64,000 nt of DNA, taken from CAMAXB01 sp964476565. Lineage in GTDB: Bacteria; Verrucomicrobiota; Verrucomicrobiia; Opitutales; Opitutaceae. The stretch spans positions 1 to 64,000 of the forward strand of contig CAYZBG010000014.1 of assembly GCA_964476565.1 (NCBI GenBank). The letters run 5' to 3'. The translations under genes were made by a program, and so were the position numbers. Positions 63,261 through 64,000 of the stretch are shown here, one piece after another. The notes below the pieces were generated by a model that saw nothing but the letters and a program-made list of their open reading frames with translations, was not told the origin of the DNA and did not search any database. Numbering within the stretch: the first letter of the stretch is position 1; every line of letters starts with the position of its first letter.

Positions 63261-63289
63261 GAAATCCCTCGAAATTTTTGAGGGATTTC
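63261..63289. promoter_or_regulatory. 10-bp inverted repeat between the efflux operon and the sensor pair
   Basis: GAAATCCCTC (63261-63270) and GAGGGATTTC (63280-63289) are perfect inverted copies with a 9-base A/T spacer. It is not followed by a T tract on either strand, so a terminator is unlikely. It sits in the divergent gap and overlaps the -35 of a candidate rightward promoter, as an operator would. Confidence 0.55.
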
Positions 63290-63307
63290 TTCGCGGCGGG
63301 GTTATAG
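63278..63307 (+). promoter_or_regulatory. Candidate rightward promoter
   Basis: TTGAGG (63278-63283) and TTATAG (63302-63307) are spaced by 18 bases. The predicted start would be only about 8 bases before the ATG at 63322, giving a near-leaderless mRNA. The -35 lies in the right arm of the inverted repeat. Confidence 0.4.
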
Positions 63308-63321
63308 TGTGCAGAGACACC

Positions 63322-63627
63322 ATGAATCCTACGCCTCAAGACCCCCTCGGACCGGTTTTGTCCGCCTGGCGGGTGAACCCGCCGCCCGATCCCGCCTTTC
63401 GCCCCCAGGTTTGGCAGCGCCTGCGCCGGACCACGCCGGCCTCCTGGGGCGCCTACCTTCGCGCCCATGCCGGCGCATGGCTGCTCGTCGCCGGCGTCAC
63501 CTTGGTCATCGCCGGCTGGGGCGGCCGCGCGGCCGCCGCGGCCCGCCTCGAGGCCGAACGTGAGCGCCGGGTGATTGCCTACCTCGTCGAACTTGATCCG
63601 CGGGTCCTCGCGCTTACCCGTCCCTGA
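63322..63627 (+). CDS. Small single-pass membrane protein, possible anti-sigma-like partner
   Basis: A 101-residue protein. A soluble Pro-rich N-terminal half (PPPDPAFRPQVWQRLRR) precedes one transmembrane helix (about 54-71, AWLLVAGVTLVIAGWGG) and an outer helical tail. Size and topology resemble small membrane anti-sigma factors of the CnrY type, but there is no diagnostic motif and no sigma-factor gene upstream. It is followed 3 bases later by a CnrX-like gene. Confidence 0.6.
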   Translation: MNPTPQDPLGPVLSAWRVNPPPDPAFRPQVWQRLRRTTPASWGAYLRAHAGAWLLVAGVTLVIAGWGGRAAAAARLEAERERRVIAYLVELDPRVLALTRP

Positions 63628-63630
63628 CCG

Positions 63631-64000
63631 ATGAAACACCTCGTCGTCACGCTCGCCGCACTCGCGCTGGCCGCCACCATCACGGCGGGCATCGCCTACC
63701 GCACCGGCAGCAGTCGCACCGTCCAGGCCGCGCTCGCCCAGGAGGACGCGATGGAATGGCTTCGCGTCGACTTTGGCCTGACCGATGCCCAGTTCGCGGC
63801 GATCAAGAAGCTGCACGACGACTATTCCCTGATTTGCGAAGAACATTGCCGGGCGATTCAGGACGCCACGCGCACCCTGAGAACGCTGAAGGCTGCCCAG
63901 GCCTCGCCCGCCGACATCGCCGCGGCTGATCGGGAGGTACAGTCGTTGCGCCTCGTCTGCGAGTCCGCCATCGCGACCCACGTACGTCGATGCGCCGCCG
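63631..64000 (+). CDS. CnrX/Spy-like periplasmic metal-sensor protein (3' end beyond window)
   Basis: The first 123 residues are visible. An N-terminal membrane anchor or signal (MKHLVVTLAALALAATITAG) is followed by EWLRVDFGLTDAQFAAIKKL and CEEHCRAIQDATRTL, with Cys/His spacing that suits metal binding. The helical hairpin pattern with LTDAQ recalls Spy/CnrX sensors. It probably acts with the membrane protein upstream to report periplasmic metal. The gene continues past the right edge. Confidence 0.7.
   Translation, partial: MKHLVVTLAALALAATITAGIAYRTGSSRTVQAALAQEDAMEWLRVDFGLTDAQFAAIKKLHDDYSLICEEHCRAIQDATRTLRTLKAAQASPADIAAADREVQSLRLVCESAIATHVRRCAA

Overview
The window is a high-GC chromosomal segment from a member of the Verrucomicrobia, most likely the Opitutae/Opitutaceae. 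The 5' end of the 16S gene at the left edge has a Verrucomicrobia-like sequence, the two TonB receptors have the long plug-barrel form common in Opitutaceae, many genes lack a clear Shine-Dalgarno, and glycolysis appears to use a PPi-dependent phosphofructokinase. A run of exactly 100 Ns (29813-29912) shows a scaffolded draft assembly. No CRISPR array, prophage, insertion sequence or tRNA gene was found.

Layout. 1-525: start of a 16S rRNA gene (leftward) with its leader and promoter region. 526-10636: a CARF/RtcR-like regulator with a disabled AAA+ domain, divergent from an apparent operon for a TonB receptor, an M14 zinc carboxypeptidase, an N-formylglutamate amidohydrolase-like enzyme and an AbgT transporter. 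10.6-26.9 kb: mostly housekeeping and stress genes, including a flavoprotein, Spy-like and SYLF proteins, a PlsC/YiiX-like fusion, PPi-PFK, a histidine kinase, NadD-RsfS, a GntP permease-SDR pair and two Hsp20 genes. 27-34.3 kb: MalY-type lyase, then a LacI regulator, a TonB receptor, the assembly gap and a beta-helix protein that look like a carbohydrate-use locus. 34.4-40.8 kb: RNA-related genes (dihydrouridine synthase, RhlE-type helicase, RRM protein with a structured leader, Hsp15-like S4 protein) with small envelope proteins among them. 40.9-47.0 kb: a DUF5069-gluconokinase fusion coupled to a penicillin acylase homologue, a deoxyribosyltransferase-like gene with uracil phosphoribosyltransferase, and TerC. 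47.1-52.8 kb: a tightly packed ebo-type operon (small EboA-position protein, TatD, EboE, UbiA-like EboC, dehydroquinate-synthase-like EboD, phosphodiesterase-like EboF). 52.8-55.7 kb: a hybrid sensor kinase. 56-63.2 kb: a heavy-metal RND efflux operon in which the adaptor gene carries a frameshift and the outer-membrane gene an in-frame stop. 63.3-64 kb: a divergent membrane protein/periplasmic metal-sensor pair, cut by the window edge, separated from the efflux operon by a 10-bp inverted repeat.

The best candidates for undescribed biology are the CARF regulator with its glutamyl-compound operon, the complete ebo operon whose metabolite is unknown here, the folded leader that ends directly at the start codon of the RRM gene, the PlsC/YiiX-like and DUF5069/gluconokinase fusions, and the doubly damaged metal-efflux operon.
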